From the NCBI GenBank assembly GCA_937926355.1, contig CALAZP010000142.1, positions 1 through 46,629 of the forward strand: DNA of 46,629 nt, given 5' to 3'. How positions within the stretch are numbered: position 1 is the first letter of the stretch; every line of letters begins with the position of its first letter. Source of the DNA: an uncultured Saprospirales bacterium (GTDB lineage Bacteria; Bacteroidota; Bacteroidia; Chitinophagales; Saprospiraceae). Positions 34,556 through 43,535 of the stretch are shown piece after piece. Position numbers and translations under genes: made by a program. Under the pieces are notes generated by a model that ran no database searches, was not told the DNA's origin, and saw only the letters and a program-made list of their open reading frames with translations.

Positions 34556-36346
34556 TTATTTTTTCTTCTTAGCCCTTTGAGATTGAATTTTTTGCTGTTC
34601 TTTTAACGCATTTTCCAACCTAGCCTGGAAACCACTTTTTTTCTTAGGTTTAGCTTTATTGGCTTCTAGTTTAGTCTTAATTTTATCGTGATCAATAACA
34701 AATTTTTTGGTTACCACAGTTTGTCCAATGTTTATTACGTTACTAAACAAAAGATAAGCAGTAAGGCCACTTGCATAGCTGTTGAAGAATCCCAAGAAAA
34801 ATAGTGGCATAATGTATTGCATATATTTCATAGCAGGATTGGCTGACATATCCATATCCTTAGTATTAAAATAAGTATAGATAAGGGTGGTAATTGCCCA
34901 AAGTAAGGTAAACAAACTCAAGTGGGAACCAAAACCAAAAGGTACTTCAAATGGCAACCTGGCAATGACATCATAGGAGGAAAGATCAGTAGCCCATAGA
35001 AATGGAGCTTGTCTAAATTCAATTGAGGCTGGAAAAAATCTATACAAGGCAAACCATATTGGCATTTGGGCTAACATAGGTAAACAACCACCTAAAGGGT
35101 TGACACCAAATTCCCGATACATTTTCATTGTTTCCACCTGTTGTTGTTGGGGATCGCTTTTAAATTTAGCTTTTAATTGCTCAATTTGTGGTTTTAAAGC
35201 AGCCATTTTTGATTGAGAATAAAGCATTCTATAGGTAAGTGGAAACAAAATAGCTTTTACAATAAATGTTAGAATTAAAATAACGATGCCTTTACTACCA
35301 ATAAGGCTACTCAGGAAATTAAATATTGGTCTAATGACCCAGCGATTAATAGAGCCAAAAAAACTCCAACCAAAAGGAATGATCTCTTGTAAGCCATCAC
35401 CTAAATCATAAAGCCTTTCAAACTCATTCGGTCCTATGTAATATTGAAAATCATGTCGACCTGAATTAGGAAATTGTAATGAAATATCGAATTTCTTTAA
35501 ATGTTCATCATCCTCTTCCAATACCTTGATTTCCATATTGGCATTTTCAAATCTATTCTGAGCAATTAAGGTGGTATTGAAAAATTGATTGGTTTGAGCA
35601 ATCCATTTTAACGGAAGCCCATCTGCATCTTCCTGGTCATCTCCCATGGTGCTGCAGGTCTTTGGACTGCCTTCGATAGGTTTATAATTAATAGTGGTAT
35701 AATTTTTTTCTACTCTTGTATTGTCTTCAATTCGATCCATAAAATTGGTCCAATTTAACTGAATTGAAGTATTCTCGTCATCACTTCCCTCTATTGAATA
35801 ATTGACCAAATAATCCTGATTTAGAGCATATCTTTGTACAAATGAAAAACCATCTTGGTTGGAAATTCCAAAAACAACTTCAGTATCGGTTTGATTGATA
35901 ATTTTGAAATGGATATCTTTTGTGTGGATGGTTCCGTTAGTATTCCTGATAACATAATCAAATGAATTATTATTATCACCTAGTAACGAGACTAAAGAAG
36001 TTTGTTCTATTCCATCAATGGTTAGCTTTTTTTCAAAGTTTTTTAGTGTTACATTTTTGATTACCCCACCGATAGTTGAAAATTCAATTTTCAATACCTC
36101 ATTTTCTAAGACAACAATTTCTTCTTTTACTATCGAATCCTGATTTTCAGATTCTTTTTTCAAAGTTTCATTTGAATTGGTGGTTGGTTCAACTATTTGA
36201 GTTGTACTTATTTCCTCATTATTTTCAAGAGTTTCATTTAACTCTTTATTACTGTCTATTGGTTCAGGGATAGGACTAAAAAAATTTTGCCACAGCACAA
36301 TTAATAAAAAGATTAAGACCAACCCCGTTACAGTATTCTTATCCAT
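34556..36346 (-). CDS. yidC: Membrane protein insertase YidC
   Basis: 596 aa. An N-terminal membrane helix (TGLVLIFLLIVLWQNFF), a periplasmic beta domain (about 70-330) and the conserved 60KD-IMP/Oxa1 membrane domain (about 345-545), with SKMAALKPQIEQLKAKF and GGCLPMLAQMPIWFALYRFF. The C-terminal tail is lysine-rich (KKKSGFQARLENALKEQQK), suited to ribosome contact. It inserts and folds inner-membrane proteins, alone or with SecYEG. Divergent from ffh, whose product targets the same kind of clients; 100-base spacer between them. Confidence 0.96.
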   Translation of the reverse strand: MDKNTVTGLVLIFLLIVLWQNFFSPIPEPIDSNKELNETLENNEEISTTQIVEPTTNSNETLKKESENQDSIVKEEIVVLENEVLKIEFSTIGGVIKNVTLKNFEKKLTIDGIEQTSLVSLLGDNNNSFDYVIRNTNGTIHTKDIHFKIINQTDTEVVFGISNQDGFSFVQRYALNQDYLVNYSIEGSDDENTSIQLNWTNFMDRIEDNTRVEKNYTTINYKPIEGSPKTCSTMGDDQEDADGLPLKWIAQTNQFFNTTLIAQNRFENANMEIKVLEEDDEHLKKFDISLQFPNSGRHDFQYYIGPNEFERLYDLGDGLQEIIPFGWSFFGSINRWVIRPIFNFLSSLIGSKGIVILILTFIVKAILFPLTYRMLYSQSKMAALKPQIEQLKAKFKSDPQQQQVETMKMYREFGVNPLGGCLPMLAQMPIWFALYRFFPASIEFRQAPFLWATDLSSYDVIARLPFEVPFGFGSHLSLFTLLWAITTLIYTYFNTKDMDMSANPAMKYMQYIMPLFFLGFFNSYASGLTAYLLFSNVINIGQTVVTKKFVIDHDKIKTKLEANKAKPKKKSGFQARLENALKEQQKIQSQRAKKKK

Positions 36347-36413
36347 TGAATTTTTTTTTAAAACGAAGCAAAGTTACAATATTGAAATACAACAAATGAC
36401 CTTTTGAAATCTT

Positions 36414-36421
36414 TATATTTG
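36414..36421 (+). promoter_or_regulatory. Possible -7 promoter element of ffh
   Basis: TATATTTG fits TAnnTTTG and lies 25 bases before the ffh start codon. The nearest upstream TTG (36382) is too far for a normal -33 element, so support is partial. Confidence 0.35.
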
Positions 36422-36446
36422 TGGATCAAATCTAAATCAGCTAAAA

Positions 36447-37814
36447 ATGTTTGAAAGTTTAAGTGAAAGACTGGAATTAGCCATAAAATCTTTAAAGGGA
36501 GAAAGGACTCTAACCGAATTAAATATTGCAGAATCAGTTAAGGAAATTCGAAGAGCTCTTGTTGCAGCAGATGTCAACTATAAAATTTCAAAAGAATTCA
36601 CCGATCGGGTTAAAGAAAAGGCGTTAGGAACTGAGAACGTGCTAAAGTCTGTCAAACCTGGCGAGCTGATGATTAAGATTGTTAGAGATGAACTCATTGA
36701 ATTGATGGGTGGTAACACTTCTTCATTCTCAGTTAAAGGGAAACCAGCCGTGATTTTAGTTGCTGGACTTCAAGGTTCAGGTAAGACAACTTTTTCAGGA
36801 AAATTAGCCAGATACCTCAAATTAGAATCCCAGAAAAAATCTCCCCTACTCGTGGCTTGTGATGTATACAGACCAGCAGCAATAGATCAACTAACGGTAC
36901 TAGGAGAACAAATAAAGGTCCCAGTCTATAAAGAACCTGAGGTAAAAGACCCTTTAAGCATAGCTAAAAGGGCTGTTGAACATGCTAAAGCCCATGGATT
37001 TGATGTTGTTATAGTTGATACTGCAGGTAGATTGAGTGTAGATGAGGAAATGATGAAGGAAATAAAATCATTAAAAAATGCATTAAATCCTTCTGAAACA
37101 TTATTTGTAGTAGATTCCATGACAGGCCAAGATGCTGTAAATACCGCTAAATCTTTTAATGAGGTCATTGATTTTGATGGGGTTGTACTTACAAAATTAG
37201 ATGGTGATACCAGAGGGGGCGCAGCTTTATCAGTCAAATATACGGTAGGCAAACCTATCAAATTTGTTAGTACAGGTGAAAAAATGGAAACCTTAGATGT
37301 TTTTCACCCAGACAGAATGGCCCAAAGGATATTGGGAATGGGGGATATCGTTTCATTTGTTGAAAAAGCACAACAACAATTCGACGAGCAAGAGGCGAAA
37401 AGACTCGAAAAAAAATTAAAAAGAAACAAGTTTGATTTCAATGATTTTTTAAGTCAAGTGAATCAAATAAAAAAAATGGGTGATTTAAAAAGTTTAATGG
37501 GAATGATTCCTGGAATGGGTAAACTGACTAAAAATATGGATATTGACAATAACGCTTTCAATAAAGTTGAATCCATAATCTTTTCTATGACACCTTATGA
37601 AAGAGCTCATCCGGAAACACTTAATATGAGTCGGAAAACTAGAATTGCTAAAGGATGTGGTCAAAACATACACGAAATTAATCAGTTTATTAAGCAATTT
37701 GAGCAAATGCGGAAAATGATGCATAAAATGACCAAAAACCCTTCTATGATGGCTAATTTTCCAGGAATGGGCGGTGGCTCAGGTAATTTTGGACTAAATA
37801 GAAGAAAAAAATAA
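36447..37814 (+). CDS. ffh: Signal recognition particle protein Ffh
   Basis: 455 aa. The NG GTPase domain has P-loop GLQGSGKTTFSGKLARYL (about 107-124), VIVDTAGRLSVDEEMM and VVLTKLDGDTRGGAAL. The C-terminal M domain (about 325-455) is methionine-rich and contains the SRP RNA-binding segment with MTPYERAHPETLNMSRKTR. It binds the signal sequences of membrane proteins emerging from the ribosome and brings them to FtsY. The SRP RNA gene is not in the window. The possible small membrane-protein gene downstream starts inside the stop codon (TAATG). Confidence 0.97.
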   Translation: MFESLSERLELAIKSLKGERTLTELNIAESVKEIRRALVAADVNYKISKEFTDRVKEKALGTENVLKSVKPGELMIKIVRDELIELMGGNTSSFSVKGKPAVILVAGLQGSGKTTFSGKLARYLKLESQKKSPLLVACDVYRPAAIDQLTVLGEQIKVPVYKEPEVKDPLSIAKRAVEHAKAHGFDVVIVDTAGRLSVDEEMMKEIKSLKNALNPSETLFVVDSMTGQDAVNTAKSFNEVIDFDGVVLTKLDGDTRGGAALSVKYTVGKPIKFVSTGEKMETLDVFHPDRMAQRILGMGDIVSFVEKAQQQFDEQEAKRLEKKLKRNKFDFNDFLSQVNQIKKMGDLKSLMGMIPGMGKLTKNMDIDNNAFNKVESIIFSMTPYERAHPETLNMSRKTRIAKGCGQNIHEINQFIKQFEQMRKMMHKMTKNPSMMANFPGMGGGSGNFGLNRRKK

Positions 37815-38059
37815 TGGGTTTTTCGCTATCCGTATTTTGGTATCTTTTCAGCAACCAGTTCAGTACCCTCTTAAATTATTTTTACTATCCATTTTTGATA
37901 TCCGGTACCATTACCTATTGTGATGATTTCGGTTGTTCAGATTTTAAAATCCTTCCTTATTTCGTATCTGTAATTATCGTTGATTTTTTACTGTTACTTT
38001 TTTTCTTAAAGTTTTGGAATAACCAATCGAGAAATGCTAGAATTCTTCTTGATGAATGA
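37814..38059 (+). CDS. Possible small membrane protein overlapping the ffh stop
   Basis: 81 aa. ATG shares its A with the ffh TAA stop (37812-37816, TAATG), a normal coupling arrangement. The sequence has two hydrophobic stretches, SVFWYLFSNQFSTLLNYFYY and FVSVIIVDFLLLLFFLKFW, separated by a polar loop with cysteines (TYCDDFGCSD). The 3' end overlaps the convergent subtilase gene by 23 bases. No family recognised. It is supported by membrane-like pattern and placement, but length and AT-rich sequence leave open that it is not expressed. Confidence 0.5.
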   Translation: MGFSLSVFWYLFSNQFSTLLNYFYYPFLISGTITYCDDFGCSDFKILPYFVSVIIVDFLLLLFFLKFWNNQSRNARILLDE

Positions 38060-39473
38060 AATTATTCAAAAAATATTCAATTGATCGACCAGGTTGAATT
38101 AACTTTCCCGATAAGTCAGTTTGAGAGGTTTCTGACCCAGTTTTCTCTAATATATTATAAACTTCCTTAGTTGTTATATCTGGCTGAAGCGCTTTAAATA
38201 CAGCAACCAAACCTGCAACATAAGGAGTAGCCATGGATGTTCCACTAAACGTTTTATAGGTGTGATTAGGAGTAGTTGAAATTATATTTTGCCCGGGAGC
38301 TGCCACACCCATTTGAATTTTTTCTAATGTATTGGAAAAGGTAGCTAAATTATTATTTTCGTCAACAGCACTTACCGCGATTACTCCACTAGCATTAGCT
38401 GGAGTAAATTTAGAGGCATCCCTACTAGCATTGCCAGCAGCAGCAATAACAATGGAACCTCTTTCATTTGCATATTTGATAGCCTGATTATAAGCAGATT
38501 GCTTAGAATCATTAGAAAAACCACCCAAAGACAAAGAAATTACATCAACATTTAGGTTTGCAGCTTTAATGATCCCATTTATTATTGCAGCTTGATTTCC
38601 AATTCCGTTATCTGATAAAACTTTTATTCCTGTAACGTAAACCGAATGACTAGCGCCCCCTAAAGAGGCAATTCCTAAGTTGTTATTAGTTTCAGCTCCA
38701 GCTATCCCAGCACAATGGGTGCCATGACCTTTAATATCAGGCTCATTATTAAATGTATATGAATTTTTTAAATCCTCATGAAAAGCATCTACTCCAGTAT
38801 CTAAAATTGCAACTATTGCCTTTTTTAATGGTATAAACCTTTCGGATAAAATCATTTTTTGAAAAATCTCAAATTCTGCATTCATTAATGACCATTGATT
38901 TGAAATTAACGGATCATTTGTGGTCTGAACTTCTAAAATTTCATTTTCTTCTAAATAAGTGAAGCCACCTAAATTTTCAATCTCAATTTTAATTTTTTCT
39001 AAACCCTTTATTTTTGAAGGCGGTACGTCGACAATATAATAATTAAGCAATTCGCTTGTTGAATCTTTTATCCCAGAAAATGCCTTTTGGACCGCTAATC
39101 CTTTATTTTGGGAGTAATCCAATAAAACAGTTGGCATGTTGGTATTCACTAGTAATTCTCCTTGATCGTAAAGCGCAATGGAATTATTTTCAATAGATAA
39201 ATTTCGAATTCCAATGAGTAATAAAATGGGAATCAGGATTAGCGAATAAAATTTATAAAATGGGATTTTTTTTGATAGGACCAATGAAGCAATTCCAGTT
39301 AACAGGAAGGTAAATGATAATTCTCCGAAAAACAAGTTCCATTTTGGAAACCATAGATATCCCTCATAAAAAATGAAAATGGATATTAGGACTAAAATCA
39401 AATAATGATTGAGGGTTTTGTTACTGAAACTTAAAAACAAAAAGAAAAAATAAAACAATAAAATGGGAACCAT
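38037..39473 (-). CDS. S8 family (subtilisin-like) serine protease with membrane-spanning N-terminus
   Basis: 478 aa. About four membrane helices occupy residues 1-92 (for example FYKFYSLILIPILLLIGIR). A propeptide-like region (about 105-190) precedes the catalytic domain. The triad motifs are VAILDTGVDAFHEDL (Asp, about 222), GHGTHCAGIAGA (His, about 250) and GTSMATPYVAGL (Ser, about 411), plus AAAGNASRDA with the oxyanion asparagine. No C-terminal sorting domain is present. The membrane anchor instead of a simple signal peptide is uncommon for subtilases and points to a role at the inner membrane; orientation of the catalytic domain is not predictable from sequence alone. Confidence 0.92.
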   Translation of the reverse strand: MVPILLFYFFFLFLSFSNKTLNHYLILVLISIFIFYEGYLWFPKWNLFFGELSFTFLLTGIASLVLSKKIPFYKFYSLILIPILLLIGIRNLSIENNSIALYDQGELLVNTNMPTVLLDYSQNKGLAVQKAFSGIKDSTSELLNYYIVDVPPSKIKGLEKIKIEIENLGGFTYLEENEILEVQTTNDPLISNQWSLMNAEFEIFQKMILSERFIPLKKAIVAILDTGVDAFHEDLKNSYTFNNEPDIKGHGTHCAGIAGAETNNNLGIASLGGASHSVYVTGIKVLSDNGIGNQAAIINGIIKAANLNVDVISLSLGGFSNDSKQSAYNQAIKYANERGSIVIAAAGNASRDASKFTPANASGVIAVSAVDENNNLATFSNTLEKIQMGVAAPGQNIISTTPNHTYKTFSGTSMATPYVAGLVAVFKALQPDITTKEVYNILEKTGSETSQTDLSGKLIQPGRSIEYFLNNFIHQEEF

Positions 39474-39528
39474 TTTTACTTAGTTTTTTTAGCTCCATTA
39501 ATATAAAGTAATCTTTATCACTTTACTC

Positions 39529-39558
39529 TTTTGTCAAAAAAATTATTTTTGTCAAAAA
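39529..39558. repeat. 12-bp direct repeat upstream of trxB
   Basis: TTTTGTCAAAAA occurs at 39529-39540 and again at 39547-39558, an 18-base period (nearly two helical turns). The second copy overlaps the likely -7 element TATTTTTG at 39544-39551, directly before trxB. The placement would suit a regulator binding site, but the tract is AT-rich and chance is possible. Confidence 0.45.
39544..39551 (+). promoter_or_regulatory. Possible -7 promoter element of trxB
   Basis: TATTTTTG matches TAnnTTTG and lies 15 bases before the trxB start, predicting a leader of only about 10 nt. A TTTG at the proper -33 distance is not seen. Confidence 0.35.
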
Positions 39559-39566
39559 TTTGATAG

Positions 39567-40502
39567 ATGGAAAAAATAGAAAAGTGCGTAATTATAGGTT
39601 CGGGGCCCGCAGGTTATACGGCGGCTATTTATGCGGCTAGAGCTGGGCTTAATCCAATAATATTTACAGGTCCAGAACCAGGTGGACAATTAATGATCAC
39701 TACAGATGTTGAAAATTATCCTGGATACCCAGAAGGGATTATGGGTCCACAAATGATGGAGGATTTCAAAAAACAAGCAGAAAGATTTGATACAGTAATA
39801 AGATATGAGCTCATACAAAAAGTTGATTTTTCAGAGCAAATACACCAGTTATGGACTGAATCAGGAGAAGAAATAAAAACCCATAGTGTAATTATTGCTA
39901 CTGGAGCAAGTGCAAAGTGGTTGGGTTTGCCTTCAGAAAAAAGACTTACTAATAAAGGAGTATCTGCTTGTGCCGTATGTGATGGCTTTTTCTTTAAAGG
40001 GCAAGAAGTAGCTGTGGTAGGTGGAGGAGATACTGCTGCCGAGGAGGCAACTTACCTTTCCAAGCTATGTCCAAAAGTCCATTTATTGGTAAGAAGAGAT
40101 GAATTAAGGGCTTCCAAAATCATGCAAGAGCGAGTTGCTAAAACATCGAATATTCAAATTCATTGGAATACTGAAGTTCATGAAGTTATTGGTGAAGATC
40201 AGGTTACAGGTATTCGAATCATCAATAACCAAACGGATCAAATATCGGAAATTACAGCCACCGGACTATTCATTGCAATAGGTCATCAACCCAATACGGG
40301 CATATTTAAGGATTGGTTAGATATGGATCAGAGCGGATACTTAATTACTACACCAGGTACATCCAAAACAAAAATAAAGGGAGTATTTGCCAGTGGAGAT
40401 GCCCAGGATAAAGTTTACAGACAAGCAGTAACTGCTGCTGGAACAGGGTGTATGGCAGCATTAGATGCTGAAAGATATTTAGCAGAAAATGGAATCATTT
40501 AG
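39567..40502 (+). CDS. trxB: Thioredoxin-disulfide reductase
   Basis: 311 aa. FAD-binding IIGSGPAGYTAAIYAARAG at the N-terminus, redox-active CAVC at residues 135-138, NADPH-binding VVGGGDTAAEEATYL, and the C-terminal GVFASGDAQDKVYRQAVTAA. It moves electrons from NADPH to thioredoxin, such as the trxA product at 2066-2386. A direct repeat and a -7 element lie directly upstream. fbaA follows after a 39-base gap and may be read from the same promoter. Confidence 0.96.
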   Translation: MEKIEKCVIIGSGPAGYTAAIYAARAGLNPIIFTGPEPGGQLMITTDVENYPGYPEGIMGPQMMEDFKKQAERFDTVIRYELIQKVDFSEQIHQLWTESGEEIKTHSVIIATGASAKWLGLPSEKRLTNKGVSACAVCDGFFFKGQEVAVVGGGDTAAEEATYLSKLCPKVHLLVRRDELRASKIMQERVAKTSNIQIHWNTEVHEVIGEDQVTGIRIINNQTDQISEITATGLFIAIGHQPNTGIFKDWLDMDQSGYLITTPGTSKTKIKGVFASGDAQDKVYRQAVTAAGTGCMAALDAERYLAENGII

Positions 40503-40541
40503 AATTGTATCTTAGCCCAATAAAATTAACACACAAGAATA

Positions 40542-41624
40542 ATGAGTTCAAAAATTGCCAATCCATTCAGAAGTGGAGTACTTTACGGAGAAGAGGTTAC
40601 GGCTTTGTTTAGACATGCCAATAAAAATAATTATGCCATACCTGCTGTTAATGTAACCAGCACAAATACTATCAATGCTGTATTAGAAACAGCAAAGAGT
40701 TTAAATGCTCCTGTAATTATTCAATTCTCTAATGGAGGTGCTAGTTTTTATGCAGGAAAAGGGCTTTCCAATGAAAACCAAAATGCCGCAATCTTGGGGG
40801 CTATATCAGGTGCCATGCACGTTCATTCTATGTCTAAAGCTTATGGAGTACCGGTTGTTCTGCATACAGATCATTGTGCTAAAAAATTGCTTCCTTGGAT
40901 TGATGGTCTTATAGAGGCAGGTGAAAAATTCTTTGAATCAAGAGGCTATCCCCTTTTTTCATCTCATATGTTGGACCTCTCAGAAGAACCTATTGAAGAG
41001 AATTTAGAAATATGTACCCAATACTTCAAAAGAATGAGTAAAATAGGAATGACTATTGAAATTGAATTAGGAGTAACCGGGGGTGAAGAAGATGGTGTTG
41101 ACAATACAGATGTCGATAATTCTAAGTTATATACTCAGCCTGAAGAAGTTTCTTATGCTTATGAAAGACTATTTCAAATAAGCAACCAATTTACCATTGC
41201 AGCTGCATTTGGAAATGTTCATGGTGTGTATAAGCCTGGAAACGTGGAACTTACTCCCAAAATCTTAAAAAATTCCCAGACTCACATAAAAGAAAAATTT
41301 AATACAGAATACAACCCGATAAATTTTGTTTTTCATGGTGGAAGTGGTTCTTCTAGAGAAGAAATAAGAGAAGCAATTGAATATGGTGCGGTAAAAATGA
41401 ATATTGATACAGATATTCAATGGGCTTATTGGGATGGTGTTCATCAATATTACAATGGCAAAAAGGACTATTTGCAAGCTCAAATTGGAAACCCTGAAGG
41501 AGAAGATAGTCCCAACAAAAAATATTATGACCCGAGAGTATGGTTAAGAGCAGGTGAGGAATCTATAATTACAAGATTAAAATTAGCCTTCGAGGATTTA
41601 AATTGTACTGATATCATGAAATAA
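40542..41624 (+). CDS. fbaA: Fructose-bisphosphate aldolase, class II (FbaA type)
   Basis: 360 aa, the length of class IIA enzymes such as E. coli FbaA. Zinc-ligand motif VVLHTDHCAKKLLPWIDG, the glutamate-rich ELGVTGGEEDGVDNTDVDN, the histidine FGNVHGVYKPG and the glycine-rich phosphate site FHGGSGSSREEI are all there, followed by VKMNIDTDIQWAYWDG. It splits fructose-1,6-bisphosphate in glycolysis and works backward in gluconeogenesis. It comes 39 bases after trxB and converges on dnaG with a 2-base gap. Confidence 0.96.
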   Translation: MSSKIANPFRSGVLYGEEVTALFRHANKNNYAIPAVNVTSTNTINAVLETAKSLNAPVIIQFSNGGASFYAGKGLSNENQNAAILGAISGAMHVHSMSKAYGVPVVLHTDHCAKKLLPWIDGLIEAGEKFFESRGYPLFSSHMLDLSEEPIEENLEICTQYFKRMSKIGMTIEIELGVTGGEEDGVDNTDVDNSKLYTQPEEVSYAYERLFQISNQFTIAAAFGNVHGVYKPGNVELTPKILKNSQTHIKEKFNTEYNPINFVFHGGSGSSREEIREAIEYGAVKMNIDTDIQWAYWDGVHQYYNGKKDYLQAQIGNPEGEDSPNKKYYDPRVWLRAGEESIITRLKLAFEDLNCTDIMK

Positions 41625-41626
41625 AC

Positions 41627-43528
41627 CTACAGAACCACAGTTCCTAGCATTGCAGCTATTTCGTTTCTAAGGTTTTTTAATTCTTTGTCTATTTTTAAAT
41701 GCAAAATGTAGTTATCATCTTGCATTTCAAATAGTTGTTTGATTTTTACACTATTATCTTCTATGGCCTTTCCTATTTTTCTTAATTTAAATCTAAGCAG
41801 CATATTTTCTGTATCCTTAATAAAATTGAGATCGGGCATTTTTTGAGACTGTAAAAATACATCCCACCTCCTTTCCCAATTGGGACTATACTCATACGGA
41901 GTCGATAAAACATCGGAGGCAATATCTCTAAACTCCTCTCTTTTATGGTTAATATAAAACTGAGAGCTAGGGATTTTTCCTTTTTCTGAATAACTAATCA
42001 CTTCCATAAGAATTTCTTTATAAAGAGGATTCTCAAATCCATCTAATACATCTTCAATATTCTCAAGGATATAATCAGCAACAGTAATTAATGGGTCTTC
42101 AGAAAATAAATTATTTCCAGCTGAAATAATGATTCTAATTAAATCTTTTTCTTGAAAAGCATCAGTATACGACTTAGGAGTCTCTAAATATTCGCTTTTT
42201 ATATCATAAGGAAGCCTTTCTTTACTGGTTTTAATTCTATCCTTATTAAGAAGTTTATTAAGCTCAAGAATTAAAACAGATTCCTCTACATCCAATAAAC
42301 CTTGACATTCTTTGATATAAACAGATCTTTTTAGTGGGTTGGGAATCTTGGAAATACTTTGAACTATATCATTAATCAGTTGAACCTTTTTGATAGGATC
42401 GCTATTAATTTGATCCATCACGAATTTGGATTTAAATAAAATGAAGTCAATCGATTTTTCGTTCAAATATTTTTTAAAACCAGAATCTCCCAAATTCCTT
42501 AAAGAAGAATCAGGATCCTCACCCTCAGGCAATACAACAATTTTAACATTTAAATCTTGGGCTAAAATTAAATCAACTCCTCTTAAAGCTGCTGTTAATC
42601 CAGCTTGATCTCCATCAAAAAGCATTGTGATATTTTCTGTATGCCTTTTAATCAAACTAATTTGCTCCTCTGTTAGAGAGGTGCCCGAAGAGGCTACTAC
42701 ATTTTCGATACCAGCTTGATGTAATGCAATAACATCTGTATACCCTTCAACTAAGTAACAATTATCCATTTTTCTAATGGATGACTTGGCGTGATATATC
42801 CCATAAAGAGATTTTCTTTTATTGAAAATGGCTGTTTCCGGAGAATTTAAATATTTAGGCCCCTTACTAGTAGTACTTAAAATTCGACCAGCAAAAGCTA
42901 TCACTTTACCCGATGAATTGTGAATTGGAAAAATCACCCTATTTCTGAAAAAATCCTTTTTGTTTTTAGTCAATCCAACTTCATCCAATAAAGTTGCTTC
43001 ATACCCCATTTTACGCGCTGCATCGAACAAATCATGTTCTTTAATATCTGCCCAACCTAGATTAAATTTTTCTATCGTACTGTCCAAAAAGCCCCTTTGT
43101 TTGAAATAAGACAATGCAATTGATTTTCCTCTATTGGTTTTGTGTAATTGATTTGAATAGTAATCAGCTGCAAAAGAGTTTAATATATAATAACTTTCAT
43201 TTTTTTGACCTGCAATCAAATCTTCTTGACTTAGAGTAATCTCAGGTAATTCAATTTTATACTTACTAGCTAAGTGTTTAATTGCTTCTATAAATCCAAT
43301 AGCTTGGTTTTCCATAACAAATTGAACAGTCCCTCCCCCTTTTCCGCATCCAAAACACTTAAAAATATTTTTGGATGGAGAAACTGTAAAAGAGGGAGTT
43401 TTTTCATTATGAAAAGGACATAAACCAATTAAATTAGTTCCTCTTCGTTTGAGTTGAATAACTTCTCCAACAACTTCTTCAATTTTCGCTGTATCTATAA
43501 CTTCTTGTACAATTTCTTGAGGAATCAA
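41627..43528 (-). CDS. dnaG: DNA primase
   Basis: 633 aa. The CHC2-type zinc domain has ligands C37, H40, C58 and C61 (CPFHNEKTPSF and FKCFGCGKGG). The TOPRIM domain (about 255-340) has YLVEGYTDVIALHQAGI and MLFDGDQAGLTAALRG. The C-terminal helicase-binding region is present but divergent, as usual. It makes RNA primers for replication. Last gene in the run DUF1573-yajC-ybbR-dnaG, 7 bases after ybbR, an unusual place since it is often next to rpoD in other bacteria. Confidence 0.96.
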   Translation of the reverse strand: MIPQEIVQEVIDTAKIEEVVGEVIQLKRRGTNLIGLCPFHNEKTPSFTVSPSKNIFKCFGCGKGGGTVQFVMENQAIGFIEAIKHLASKYKIELPEITLSQEDLIAGQKNESYYILNSFAADYYSNQLHKTNRGKSIALSYFKQRGFLDSTIEKFNLGWADIKEHDLFDAARKMGYEATLLDEVGLTKNKKDFFRNRVIFPIHNSSGKVIAFAGRILSTTSKGPKYLNSPETAIFNKRKSLYGIYHAKSSIRKMDNCYLVEGYTDVIALHQAGIENVVASSGTSLTEEQISLIKRHTENITMLFDGDQAGLTAALRGVDLILAQDLNVKIVVLPEGEDPDSSLRNLGDSGFKKYLNEKSIDFILFKSKFVMDQINSDPIKKVQLINDIVQSISKIPNPLKRSVYIKECQGLLDVEESVLILELNKLLNKDRIKTSKERLPYDIKSEYLETPKSYTDAFQEKDLIRIIISAGNNLFSEDPLITVADYILENIEDVLDGFENPLYKEILMEVISYSEKGKIPSSQFYINHKREEFRDIASDVLSTPYEYSPNWERRWDVFLQSQKMPDLNFIKDTENMLLRFKLRKIGKAIEDNSVKIKQLFEMQDDNYILHLKIDKELKNLRNEIAAMLGTVVL

Positions 43529-43535
43529 TTTTTAA

